From positions 22,975,819 through 23,039,818 of the forward strand of contig NC_084924.1 in the NCBI RefSeq assembly GCF_958298935.1: a DNA stretch of 64,000 nt, in the 5' to 3' direction. Source of the DNA: Phragmites australis. Taxonomy: Eukaryota > Streptophyta > Magnoliopsida > Poales > Poaceae. The notes beneath the pieces are model-generated. The model did not search any database. It was not told the DNA's origin and saw only the letters and a program-made list of their open reading frames with translations. A program made the position numbers and the translations under genes. The first letter of the stretch is position 1. Every line of letters begins with the position of its first letter. Positions 33,901 to 44,999 of this stretch are shown piece after piece.

Positions 33901-36900
33901 TTTTTTTTTTTTTTTTGCGATTTTAATTTGAGGATCACGGAGTAAGCTCCTTCAGTTTGATTGTTGATGTGTCCATGCACCATTATTTACAGTCAATATT
34001 TGAAACCTTGATAACACATAGTTATTGTCCTTTTAGTTGTTTCATATCATGAATGATAAGCAAACCTATTAGAGTGTGGCAATATTTGTTTCTGTAATTT
34101 TGTTTCATATCAAACATTAAGTTGGACTACTAAAATTTATATCTGTATACTGTGAATACTGTTTCGTTGTCGCATGCTGTCCCTATCTGATATTTTCTAA
34201 TTTCAAGTTGCAGCGTAACTTCTTTATTTTTTCTTCTAGTTATTGTTTATTGTTAGTTTCTTGTCATGATCTGTCCTCCAAATCAGTAGCTTGATGGAGG
34301 TTGTAATCCTGAATGACTATCAATCTTGGTATCACCTTGTAAGCGTTTATTATTGTTTTAGAAATCAAAATTCCCTTCCTTTATATCAGCTACCAGTTAA
34401 ACATTTATTACTTATTTAAATGATATTCAAATATAAAACCAATGCCTGCATAACTAATTTCTATATTGATTGTTTCATGCGTTGTCTATATTTGACTTTT
34501 TCAAGAGGAAACATCGCATAACATCCCTTAGTTTATAAATATAAATGGAAAGTGAGGTTAGCTAGTGATCACCCCACTACAAAGTGCTGATGCAATATGT
34601 AGCCTTGTTTGTAGCTTAGTTATTACTCGAAAGGATATGTCAAATATAGGTGGTACATGCGTTCAACAAGAAAAAGAAGGTTCAAGCATTGAACTTTAAC
34701 TATAGATAGATTTCCAAAAAAATAGCTATGCATGTCCAAAATTTCAGAACTAAGCTATGTACCATGTGATTAGTGCAGAGCCAAAGCTGAAAGTGCACTT
34801 GAAAACCTAAAAAATGTTGGATTCAATCATGCGAGAGGTGGGTTGGAAGAACACACACGTGAGCACACACTTAGCACATTAGTTTTCTCGCTGCTAACAG
34901 CTTCTAATGGCTTTAGAACATCCAAAGCTTACTACAAGGAGGTGCACAACCCAATATCCAATATACATGCACAAAACCGACTGCTGCTACAGTTGGTACA
35001 ATAACTGACATATTGTTGCAAACCGACATAGCAAAAGGATTTAAACTAATTGACCTCTAACCGATACACAAGGATTACACTAACATTATTCTTAAGTCTT
35101 GTGTGTTTGCTTAAGTTAATTTTGGACCATTCCGGTTCTAGTTCTAAGCTCCTGGAATCGAACTCGTCTTAATGCCTTTGTTAAGATGTCTACGAGCTCG
35201 TCCTTGGTGCCAATGAAGTCTGCACTAACACTCCTATTGTCCAAGCACTTTTTGATGAAGTAGTAGCGCACATCGATGTGCTTACTGTGCTCATGGAACA
35301 TAGGGTTTTTGCTTAGTGCTAGAGTTGATATGTTTTCAACCTTGAGCTTGATGGTGTCGGCAGGCTTCCCCTTGAAGTTGCCGAGCAATTGAGCTAGTCA
35401 CGCACACCTTGTGTAGCTGCAGTGGCGGTGGTGACATATTTTGCTTCATAGGACGATAGGGCCACCACCCTCTGTTAGAGTGTGCCAACTCACCAAGTTG
35501 TCGTCGTAGAAGAACAAAGCGCTAGAAGTGCTCTTCCGCGTATTAATGTCGCCGGTGAGGTCGCTATCATTGTAGCCGACCAGCCGTCCCTCCTCTCCTT
35601 TCACGTAGCGACAGTTATAGTTGATCGTCCTGGCAACATAGCACACGATCCTCTTTACAATTGCCAAATGCTCCTAAGTTGGCCGCTCCATGAAGAGGCT
35701 TCGCTGAAGGTGAGATCCGGCTGTGTGTGGATGAGGTAGCAGAGGCTGCCGACAAGCCTCCTGTACTTCGTCGTGTCCACTTCTATCGCCATGCTCTCGT
35801 GGCTGAGTTTGAGCTGTTCCTACATCGGGGTGAGCGGAATTGCAGCCTCTCATCCCCACCATCTCCTAGATTTGAGTGGCGTAGTGCGCTTGGCACAGCG
35901 TGATGTTGCCGCCACTGCTGCTTTGCTGGACATCGTAAACAGGTCGAATCAACTATTGTACAATTGCTGTTAGCTGGTTTGTAGTGGTCCGACTACTAAT
36001 ATGGTGCACACATGCTGACTGGGATGCTGTTTTATTTTTATTTTGGGTTGAACCACTGGTTTGGCCTTGTTTTAAATTTTAATAACTATATGCTAGGTGG
36101 CATAGTGGAATAGGGGACCTACAGCCAAAGTGCTAATGATATCCAGTCGAGCAGCCTTGACTTGGGATACTGCATTCGTCCATTTGCTATTCTACTATTG
36201 TATCATGTTGATATACATATATATTTTGTATGCTAACCTCAATCTTCTCTGTCTTGCATTGCTTCAGGGTACGCTCTAAGTTCTGTTGAAGGACGAGTTT
36301 CTATGGAATTCTTTGATCTATCCGAGTCTGCTCAATCTAAAAAGTATGATTTCTGCATCTTAGCTGCAAAAGATGGGTTCATGTTTTGTAATGATATCAT
36401 ACAAGATAATCAATTGTATGATTTGATGTTTATTTTCTTTAGCATCAGTTGAAACAATGGATGATGCAACTTCATTTGTAAGGGTCTGTTTGTTTGGTCT
36501 TCTGCTTTTAGATTTTTTTGAAAAGTTGTGATTTTAGTTTGTCTGAAAAGCTGCTTTTGGAAATAGGTTGTTAGCTTCTACAATAAATTTTTGGCTTCTT
36601 ACACATAGCTTCTCAGAAAAAACGTCTCTCAGTGAGTTTCTCTGCTTTAGTTTATTTTCCTGAGAAGCAAGCTTCTAGCTTCTCCAAAAGTCACTTCTCC
36701 AGAACCTCGTTTGTTCTGCCTTCTGGCAGCAGCAGAAGCAGAACTAGAAGTAGGAAACAAACATGACCTAAATAAGCTTCCACAGTTTTCATACATCAGC
36801 TTTACTTTGTTTCTTTCTGTTGCCTTCTAATATATAGAAGCTTATATTAGTAGCTTATAGCAATGATTAATCTGTAATAAACATGCCTATAGATAATATA

Positions 36901-38428
36901 TAGAATGCACATCAGCACATCAATGCATTTTTTTTCAAATTTTTTAGGTAATCTATGTAGTGTTGTCGGAAGAACAAAAACAGAAATTCTGAGTGAATAG
37001 TGACCCTATCATTTGATTTCCTGTTATTTTTAAATTTGTTAGATATTTGTCTAGTTCAGATTTTTTTTCAAATTTTTTAGGTAATCTATGTAGTGTTGTC
37101 GGAAGAACAAAAACAGAAATTCTGAGTGAATAGTGACCCTATCATTTGTTTTCCTGTTATTTTCAACTTTGTTAGATATTTCTCTAGTTCAGAGTGACCC
37201 TATCATTCTGAGTGAAGTTGTAATTTTATGAGGGTTCTACTAAATTGGGAAATAATTTAAATGTTTTCCTGACATTTGCGAGTTATTTCGTTTACTTAAT
37301 GAAAATATGAAAAATATTTTGTATGATTGCACTGAGCTATAGTTTCCACTAAATATGCCCCAAGTACAAGTTACCAAGTTACTACTACTAGAATGTTTGA
37401 AAAGCGCCCCCCCCCCCTCCTCCAAAAAAATAAAAAATAAAAAACCCCTGAGTTCTTATAGTGGGGGATGCCCTTCTGTATGAGGATGAAATAGAAAGAC
37501 TCCTTTTGTTTTGATGAACAGATGACCTCTTATTTGAAACTTTTGCTTTCCTTTTTGAGGTTACTGGTAGTAACGTGATGTTGGCTTCATACATTTGAAC
37601 ACGACATATTTGTAACTAAGAAAATGGTTATCTTAGTAAGGCGCAAGACCTCTGCTTGACTAGCAGTTGTGCATTGTCAAATCATGCTGTTATGTGCTTA
37701 TCTCTTTCTTGAAAACCCGCTATCTTCAATGGAACTACTGTTCACCTGCCTTCCCTGGGAAATAGACTGAACAGTGATGCCATTGACATTTTCCCTTAAC
37801 TACCTGCTTGATTATCTTTTAATTTTTCATTCAGGTATGCTTTCAAGTGTCATCGGAAATCTGAGGCTGGGAGGGATACCGTTTATCCTGTCAATGCAAT
37901 TGCATTCCATCCAATGTAAAGTCGTGGTCTTTAATTTTTGTGGCCATTCCATATCTCACTAGATTATCACTTCTCATTTTTCTTGTCTGTCTGCAGATAT
38001 GGCACGTTCGCCACTGGAGGTTGTGATGGATTTGTGAATGTATGGGATGGCACTAACAAGAAAAGACTATATCAGGTAACCAAATGATAGTTTTACTTCA
38101 TTGGAAGCCACTATCTGTAATGTTTCTTTTATATATGATTTCCTTACTTTGATTGCAGTACTCAAAGTACGCATCAAGCATCGCTGCTCTTTCATTCAGT
38201 AAGGATGGTCATCTACTTGCTGTGGCATCCAGCTACACTTACGAAGAGGGAGAGAAATCGTAATATTGAACTTTTTCTATACAACTTATGTATTTTAAAG
38301 AAGAAAAAAATTGCTCATCTACCTGTGCTTTTGTGCTTTTCAGCCATGAGCCCGACTCAATATTTATCCGGACGGTGAACGAAGTTGAAGTAAAACCGAA
38401 GCCCAAGGCATTGACAGCTCCCCAGTAG
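30993..38428 (+). CDS. BUB3: BUB3, mitotic spindle-checkpoint WD40 protein
   Basis: Exons: 30993-31127, 31246-31376, 32141-32223, 33281-33547, 36268-36343, 37835-37915, 37997-38075, 38159-38259, 38344-38428. All introns are GT-AG and phases join without a break to give 345 residues, close to other plant BUB3 proteins. The start is the ATG in CACCATGAGC, followed by a short alanine-rich leader. WD40 propeller motifs seen: [20 protein letters not shown] (26-45), [10 protein letters not shown] (exon 2), [28 protein letters not shown] (exons 3-4), [31 protein letters not shown] and [15 protein letters not shown] (exons 6-7), and [18 protein letters not shown] (exon 8). The lysine/proline tail ends KALTAPQ. 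BUB3 binds kinetochore checkpoint proteins through its propeller and helps delay anaphase. Large introns 3-5 hold transposon DNA. It is the only intact host gene in the window. Confidence 0.96.
35100..35870 (-). pseudogene. Copia RT/RNase H fragment in BUB3 intron 4
   Basis: Antisense to BUB3, two pieces encode the end of a copia polyprotein. The RNase H part is at 35446-35667 ([32 protein letters not shown]). The C-terminal part is at 35116-35388 ([27 protein letters not shown]-like [17 protein letters not shown]). Stops and frame shifts separate them. No LTRs could be paired, so this is a truncated insertion within the 2,720-bp intron. Confidence 0.8.
36482..36768. mobile_element. Tourist-like MITE in BUB3 intron 5
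   Basis: A 287-bp element begins GGGTCTGTTTGTTT and ends AAACAAACATGACC, imperfect terminal inverted repeats. TAA flanks both sides (36479-36481 and 36769-36771). The interior has further inverted CTGCTTTT/AAAGTCACTT-like motifs. No coding capacity; typical of PIF/Harbinger-derived MITEs. Confidence 0.75.
36928..37193. repeat. 133-bp tandem duplication in BUB3 intron 5
   Basis: Units 36928-37060 and 37061-37193 start with the same eight T bases and CAAATTTTTTAGGTAATC and end CTAGTTCAGA. Only a few single-base differences are visible. A recent local duplication. Confidence 0.85.
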
Positions 38429-38690
38429 TGTTGTAATGAGTTGACGACAGTATTAATCAGATGGTCAGATGTTCTCTATTTCTCCAAGTTGATGTCGATT
38501 ACATTTGTTGACGAATGTCTTGTGAAGTGAATGCCAGTATCCAGATCTGGCGTCTCATCTGCTAGTGTAGAACTTGTACTCCGGAAATATTTCATGTTCC
38601 AGCTGATTGTATATTTTGATGCAAATTATGTTAAGTTTATTTGATTTTTTGTAGACTTGACCTTACTCAGTGTTATCAGGGTTGGGGGAG
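38429..38690 (+). other. BUB3 3' UTR and downstream DNA
   Basis: AT-rich sequence after the stop codon with T-rich stretches near 38610-38655. No clear AATAAA signal, as is common in plants. Confidence 0.45.
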
Positions 38691-38723
38691 CCACAGAAGA
38701 TGAGGAGAGCAGAGTGAGGGTGA

Positions 38724-38984
38724 GTGCACGGGAGAACGAGGGAGGGGATAGGGGTGCGGGTGCGATGGTGTCCGATGACGCCAGTGAGCGTTAGGGCAGT
38801 GGCGCTGCATGGGTTGTTGGAGGGTGCGTTGGAGGCGTCGGCAGAAGGCCCAAAACCGTCCCTTACTGATATTGTGAAAGTGGCGCTGCATGGGTTGTTG
38901 GAGGGTGCGTTGGAGGCGTCGGCAGAAGGCCCAAAACCGTCCCTTACTGATATTGTGAAAGGGAATATCTATGCATGTATATAG
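38724..38984 (+). repeat. Perfect 81-bp tandem duplication within an open frame
   Basis: Units 38799-38879 and 38880-38960 appear identical. The open frame across them encodes the 27-residue unit twice (start VALHGLLEGALEASAEGPKP). The region is GC-rich against AT-rich surroundings. I do not recognise the peptide. It could be a captured coding fragment or a repeat array in a mobile element. Confidence 0.6.
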
Positions 38985-40454
38985 AAGGTCAAGGATTGCC
39001 TAACTGTACACAACAAAATTTCTACATTACAAAACTCCAGTTGATTCTCGTGTTACATCTTTACCTACTTCTTATATTTAATAAAAATCTCTAAAATTTA
39101 AATAATTTATATATTTTTATCATCTACTCCTCTAGTCTTCTTATATCGTTATTGGTTACGGTTATGTTATGTGTTTAACTAATAAAAGTAAATGAAGAAA
39201 TTCGAAGAAAAATTAGCGGATAATTTTTTTCTTTTTATTCTATCTGAAATCAAATTACAGTATATGACGCACCCGTATCTCCATCTCTTAAATTTTGTGC
39301 TTGATATTACTGTTTCAAAATATTTATGTTTTCGTTGTAACACATGAGTACTTTAGCTAGTGATTCATAATTTAAGAGAACTTGGCAAGAAGTTAAAAAT
39401 CGTTGTCAGCAATATGTGTTTTTCATATGGGCTTCCTAATAAGTTGTTTAATTCTAGCTTAGCTTATCCATTTAATATATTATTTTAAGGCTGTTCTGTA
39501 GATTTTTTTATTCTTCGTCCCTTGGCATCACCCTTTGATGCAAGATTGGTACACACTAGGAGGTGATCGATTTGGCATGCATCCTTTCCCCACTGTGCCA
39601 TTGCGCATTCCAATATGTCAGCCAACTGACCACAAGTACGAGGTTAGTTAGCTTTGAGATTGGTGCAAAAGTGAATCGAACATCTTATTTCCTTCCTCGT
39701 CATGGGTCCTACCCACCTTGAAACCCTAGCATGCTACCTCCGTGCCTTTTCCACCATTGTCGCCATGCTTTGCTCCACTCTTGCCATGTCTTCACCCCTC
39801 TCTCGATGAGTTAGGGTTTGTGTGGGTTAGGATTCAAGGTTTGGGTGGGGGCATGTGGAGAGTTGTAGAAATTGTCCTCGATTTAATTGACCCCCAGCCG
39901 TCCACAAGAATGAGAGTTAGCACATTCTCACCATTCAGCGTACCACATGCTAATCCACATCCACATGACGTTTTGTTAAGACTTAGAGATCAACTAAAAC
40001 AAACACAGCTCCGATATTCTTCGATACACGTCTCAAGACTAGCCCAAGATCGTCGCATATCGTTCACAACATATGCAACCATTATAGATAACATCCAAGT
40101 GTAGATTTTAAGAAAATTACGAGCCTTAGATTACATTACACATATTAAGGGCCGACGTGAGAGTCGCACACAACCAGTTTAACTCAAAAATCTATCAAAA
40201 GTTGGCCTAGAGATTTATTTACATTACATTTTATCTCTAGTGATGGATCAATATTGACGATGGGTAGTATAAAGCTAACGTATCTGGATACCATAAGGTT
40301 TCCTATATTCTTGGGGTATATCTCTATCCCTGGAGAGGGTATTCTTGGACGTATGGAAACAACTCACAGGTACCTAGGATATCTCGTACACATGGAATTT
40401 TATCTCTAAGAATGGTACAGAAGAACTCCAGAGGCTGTACGACAACCCCCTATA
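38985..40454. other. No gene recognised
   Basis: AT-rich intergenic sequence. The frame 39742-40104 has no domain. The last 50 bp before the next LTR stay open in frame with the pol tail read inside that LTR, which may or may not be coding. Confidence 0.4.
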
Positions 40455-41344
40455 TGATGAGGACACCACACTTTTAGATACTACTCCTCAAGATATACAA
40501 GGATCAACTACAAGAGCACGTACATGACAATTAAATCACCAAATAAACTCGTTTCTCATTGTCCATACTTTGTTGGATGGGTTGCTACTAAAGTCTTGTG
40601 ATGTTTTGTTGCTTAGGAATATGGGAGAAGCATCATAAGACCATCTGGACATCATCACTAAAAGGCCAAGTCTACTCGGACTCGAACTCGAGCCCTAGTC
40701 AGACTCCAAATTCTATTTGGAGTTTTAGGACAACACATCAATAAAACGGGCATAACTTTCGTATACGGAGTCCACTTGATGCGTTCTTGGATTTGCTAGA
40801 AACCTTATGATGAGACCTTTCCAATAGATCTAGTCTCACCCTTGGATTCATTAGTGATTAATCAGAGTCATTAAAATAAGGTTGTGTGTCACTATTGTGG
40901 GCCTTGTCGAGTCTTGTAAGCATGTCGGTATCGAAGACCAATTGTGTACGCCTTTCTCCAGGGCCACCTAACCCTAGATCGACCTACTCATATCCCCCTA
41001 TAAATATACAGTAGCCGTTGTAGTTTAGGCTTAGGTTATCTTGTTTTAGATAGTTTCTGCGTATATCGGTTTGTAGAACCCCAACTCGAGTATTTAATTG
41101 GTAATTAGCAATATTCAAATTACATCTATTTTGTTTTTGCTTGTGTTCTTGATTCGCTTGCAGGAAAAACCTTCTTGATGAGATCAAATACATCTTGGCA
41201 CGGTTAATAACCACATAGTAGTGGTGTAGTGGTTGTGAGAGTCCTTGATCTATTTTGGTCGGAGCCTTTGGATCATCAACGTCGAAACTCCACCAAATCG
41301 ACTTATCACATTACCTTTCGGAAGATTGGGTAACACCCTCATCA
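40455..41344 (+). mobile_element. Second CRM-like LTR, plus orientation
   Basis: The unit starts TGATGAGGACACCACACTT, nearly the same as the CRM-clade LTR start on the minus strand at 20722. It ends CCTTTCGGAAGATTGGG then CTCATCA, compared with CCTTTCGGAAGATCGGG in the other element. Translation from 40456 gives DEDTTLLDTTPQDIQG and a TRART.QLN-like tail (with a stop), so the pol-tail-in-LTR arrangement is shared. It is followed by a primer binding site. The family is related to, but clearly diverged from, the element at 13-20.7 kb. Confidence 0.7.
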
Positions 41345-41692
41345 AGTGGTACCAGAGCTAGGTAGCCCGTTAGGTAATCTCGTTTGTCCCCTTTTGTTTA
41401 GTTGTGTTTCATTACCTAGAGTTCAGAAAATTGTTTCACAAAAAGATTTAGATCTTAATTTTTTTGCTATCCAAACCATATTATGCCTTTCACAATTTTG
41501 TTTTTAGTTTTCTCATTGTTGAGGTTGAGTCCATCATCGGTGTCTTTGTTGCTGGTTGAGTCATCGTGTTCTAGTTTCTACCACCGAGTCTTTTTTTTAG
41601 TTGTTGTGTATCTCGGCTTACCTTTGGCTGCATCTGCTGCAATTATTGTTTCATCTGCTATAGCCAAGATGGAGTCTATAGCTCTCCATGAC

Positions 41693-41800
41693 CACCTACT
41701 CGAATTCGACCATCTACTCAGATTCGACTCCCTATTTGGATTCGACCACCTAGTCAGATTCGACAACCTACTCGGGTTCGACCATCTACTCAGTTTTGCC
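41693..41800 (+). repeat. Six 18-bp tandem repeats encoding a hexapeptide
   Basis: Six consecutive 18-bp units of the form CACCTACTCGAATTCGAC. In the open frame they read HLLEFD, HLLRFD, SLFGFD, HLVRFD, NLLGFD, HLLSFA. The unit length keeps the frame, but this is probably leader DNA, not a gene. Confidence 0.75.
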
Positions 41801-41924
41801 CCCATAACTTAGTTGGAGTCTATCTATTTCTGGCTGCTCTCGAACATCCCATGGACCCATCATATCGTGCCATGCTAGACAAAGTTCGAGTAGCAATTCC
41901 AAAGCCAAAAGAAACCAAGCAAAG

Positions 41925-41927
<3 letters not shown>

Positions 41928-41963
<36 letters not shown>
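41928..41963. repeat. AG microsatellite
   Basis: Eighteen uninterrupted AG dinucleotides. Confidence 0.95.
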
Positions 41964-41965
<2 letters not shown>

Positions 41966-42293
41966 CCTTTATACCCCTACTCTCCGAAAAATGTTTGTGA
42001 CCCAGTCACATCCTTGGATCTAGAGAAGGTAATAGAAGAGTTTTCAGTTTGTGTCACATTCACAGAAAAAAAGAAAAAAGAAAAAAAGAAGCAAAGAGTG
42101 CCAAAAAAAAGAAATCAAGCAAGAAGCAATGGGTGCCAACAAAACAATAGAGTACAAAAAGAAAGAAAGAAAGAATTTCAGTCTGCATTGCAAATTTTGT
42201 TCTACTGCACTTGTATCTATCCTATTTTTTTGACTTGTTTGATCTAGTTCTAGGAACGCGTTGAGGCTAGCAATTGTGATTAGTACTGTGAAC

Positions 42294-43679
42294 TTGTAGG
42301 ATCGAATATGCACAAAATACCCAATCGGAGGGGGTGAATGAGTGCGGAAACCAAATTCAAAGATTAACTCACCCAAATCAAAACTCAATTTAAACTCAGT
42401 ATTCCACTCAAAACAGATTGCACAAGCTCTAGTAAAAATGATGTAAGAAAGATCTGCTAGTTGGATTGCTCTTAATTTTGGGCAGCAGAAACTAGGTTCA
42501 AATACGAAACTAACTCCATAAGAATCGAGTAAATCAGACATGTGGATCAAAAGTTATTCCTAGTCGAAGCAGACTATGTCAACCAGAATCGAGTAGATCA
42601 AAACCTAGTTGAGTAAACAAAAAGCTACTCGAGATCAACCAAATCCACTCGAATTTTTCTCATATCAAACACTAGATATTCTAGAAAGGTTTTGGATGGA
42701 TTAAACCAAGATGGAACTTCATAGAAACATGAAATTAATTGAAAACCAAAACCGATCATGCAGAACAGAGAGAAAATTCCAACTCAGCAACTCATCAACT
42801 TACAAAACTTGGTCTTCATTACATAGATGAGTTTACAAGATGCCTCTCCAAAGCATCTAACAAGGATTTCCACGAAATCCTAAAACAGCTCTCTCTCAAG
42901 TTTCTCTATCTCTCTACTACGTTGTGCTGCCTTGTTATACGCTCTCCTACCCAATACAATAGACCTCTCTATTTATAGGGTAGCCACACGCATAAACGTG
43001 ATCGAATCGAACTACAACTCCCTATCGTATTCAATCTGGTCTCTATCCTCGTATAATCACAAGAGGACAAACAACTTTTGCTAATTAATCTAATTAGCCA
43101 ACAACTCTTACGTAATCATGCATGCACATCTCCCATGCATACATGCATATACGTAACTAACTCAGAGTCCGTCTCCAACACTAACTCTTGTCTCAAGTCT
43201 AGCCACCACACGACTCCCTCGTGCTTGCTCCGACTCAAACAAGAATTCATCTTCACGTCCTCTCATGATTAGATCGCCTCCAACATCCATCGTGAAGCCT
43301 TGTCTCCATATGCATTATCTTCTCAGCTCGAACATCCCGTATGACATCCTTGATCACCATGACCTCAGTTCCTCTTGAACCTAGTCGCCAAACCTCAGTT
43401 CCTCCCTAAACTTAGTTTGTTGATCCGTCATCGACCATGTTCGCCTTTGAGCAACATATGCACATGAATCAAACAACAATCGAGTATGAGTACAAGTCCT
43501 TCCTGACTTGACTCAAGATCAGTTCACACAACACCACACAAACTCCAAACAAAACAAATATGCTAACATAAGCATACCCAACTAATGATAACACATCAAA
43601 CCAACTATGCTATCCAAGCATATCTTAGCAACTCATGAACATCAACCAAATGTCATCATGCTAAATCACTTTGCTCTAC
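42294..43679 (-). mobile_element. LTR-like promoter region, minus orientation, family unknown
   Basis: No gene. On the minus strand a TATAAATAG box (around 42971-42980) is followed by a CT/AG-rich leader, as in an LTR. The plus end TGTAGGATCGAA with GGAGGGGGTGAATGAG at about 42331 resembles the border of copia elements. The Tat LTR starts at 43680 directly after it. Confidence 0.4.
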
Positions 43680-44934
43680 TGTCGGTGAATCAGGAACCAG
43701 GAGTTCCCGAATCCCGAGGCCAGGCCAGCAATCCACCACGTGACGCCCTCCCGCGGAGGTCATCTCCGTGAGGTACAAAAGACTAAGTCCCGGGAGAGGG
43801 CGCTCGGGGCCACAGACAGTGGTCCCCGAGTACCCAGGTTCCCCGATGATCTACGAAGACTAAGGGGCCGGGAAGAAAGTGCTCGGGGAGGTGAACAGTG
43901 ACCCCCGAGCACCCAAGTCCCCCGACGACCAGGAAAATTGAGTGCCTCGAGGACCCAACAAAAGAAGTTCCGGGAGAGAGTGCTTGGGGCTGCGAGTAGC
44001 GGACCCCGAGCACTGGTTCCCCGACGATCCAGGAAGCCCCCCGTCGGTGGCCCCCACAAGGGTCCAGCGATGAGGTGTCAGCCAGTGAAAGGCCCGATGC
44101 CGCATTTAAGAGCGCACGTGGCTTGTCACCTCCAACTGCTCCCGCCACGCTCGGTGTCAGCTCTTGCCATATTCTAGCAGAAGGGCGTGGGGATATTTAA
44201 TACATGGGTCCTATCTCGCGCTATCCGGCACGCCTCGGGATAGCATCGCAAGGCCCGAGAAGTTTCATCTGCCGCGCTGCTGTGGCAGGCGAACAAGACC
44301 GGGCGAGCACGCCGGGCCGCTCTGCGGCTGCCCGGTGGGCCCTCTCCACGGCGCCCATTGCCAGCGCCATCATGACGACTGAAGACCAGGCGCGGGGTGC
44401 GTTTTCAGCCCCCGTCACCTCGCGCAGAGGCTATGATGACGCCCTTTCCATTTATGGCGCCTTGGGATTCATGCCCTCCCGTTCGGGGTATGCTACTGTC
44501 AGCGGGTATTTAAAGCGGACGGCAGCACGGACGAAGGAGAATTAATTGATAGGCAACGCTCGAACTCTCAGACAAGTGCATTCAGAGTCCAACAGAGATC
44601 GAAGAACACCTTCGTACGAGCATAGAAGCCAAAGAACAAGGAGCCCCAGGCTCTATGATAGACAGACATTCTTGTAACTAGCACATTCCTGAGAGACATT
44701 CTCAGGGCATTTATAGCATCCACACAGGAGTAGGGTGTTACGCGCAATACGGCCCGAACTTGTCTAAAAATCCCCCAACGCATTTACTCTTTTCTGCGAT
44801 TGATCATTCCTCACCACCTGCCATTGCATTCATATCCATTTATTTCTCCAGCAAACATATTCAGAATCACCCCCGGCCGAATCTCTAAAAAGGGGTCCCT
44901 CAGGATTCCTGCGACAAGAGCTAACCCTCCGACA
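43680..44934 (+). repeat. Left LTR of the non-autonomous Tat element
   Basis: 1,255 bp, starts TGTCGGTGAATCAGGAACCA, ends CTAACCCTCCGACA. It has fewer GTGCTCGGGG/CCCCGAGCAC stem-loop units than the right copy, which explains most of the length difference. The large ORFs in it are chance frames. Confidence 0.9.
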
Positions 44935-44952
44935 GCTGGCGTGCTAGCTAGG
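44935..44952 (+). other. Degenerate primer binding site
   Basis: GCTGGCGTGCTAGCTAGG follows the left LTR at the place of the expected TTGGCGCGCCAGGTAGG-type site but with several differences. Confidence 0.4.
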
Positions 44953-44999
44953 AGGGTTGCATCCCTGAATTTGTTTGTTTTTTTTCTCCTACAGAAAAA

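Larger units (their letters stand above)
41345..42293 (+). mobile_element. Primer binding site and leader of the second CRM-like element
   Basis: AGTGGTACCAGAGC (41345-41358) is a variant initiator-Met site. The leader that follows has an 18-bp tandem repeat, an AG microsatellite and an A-rich tract (42060-42180). No gag was found before 42294, so the element is cut off. Confidence 0.5.

Noticed and set aside
35482..35973. Plus-strand ORFs inside BUB3 intron 4
   Set aside because: They are the reverse frames of the antisense copia RNase H fragment.
37408..37445. Poly-C and A-rich tract in BUB3 intron 5 as a regulatory element
   Set aside because: Simple low-complexity sequence with no other support.
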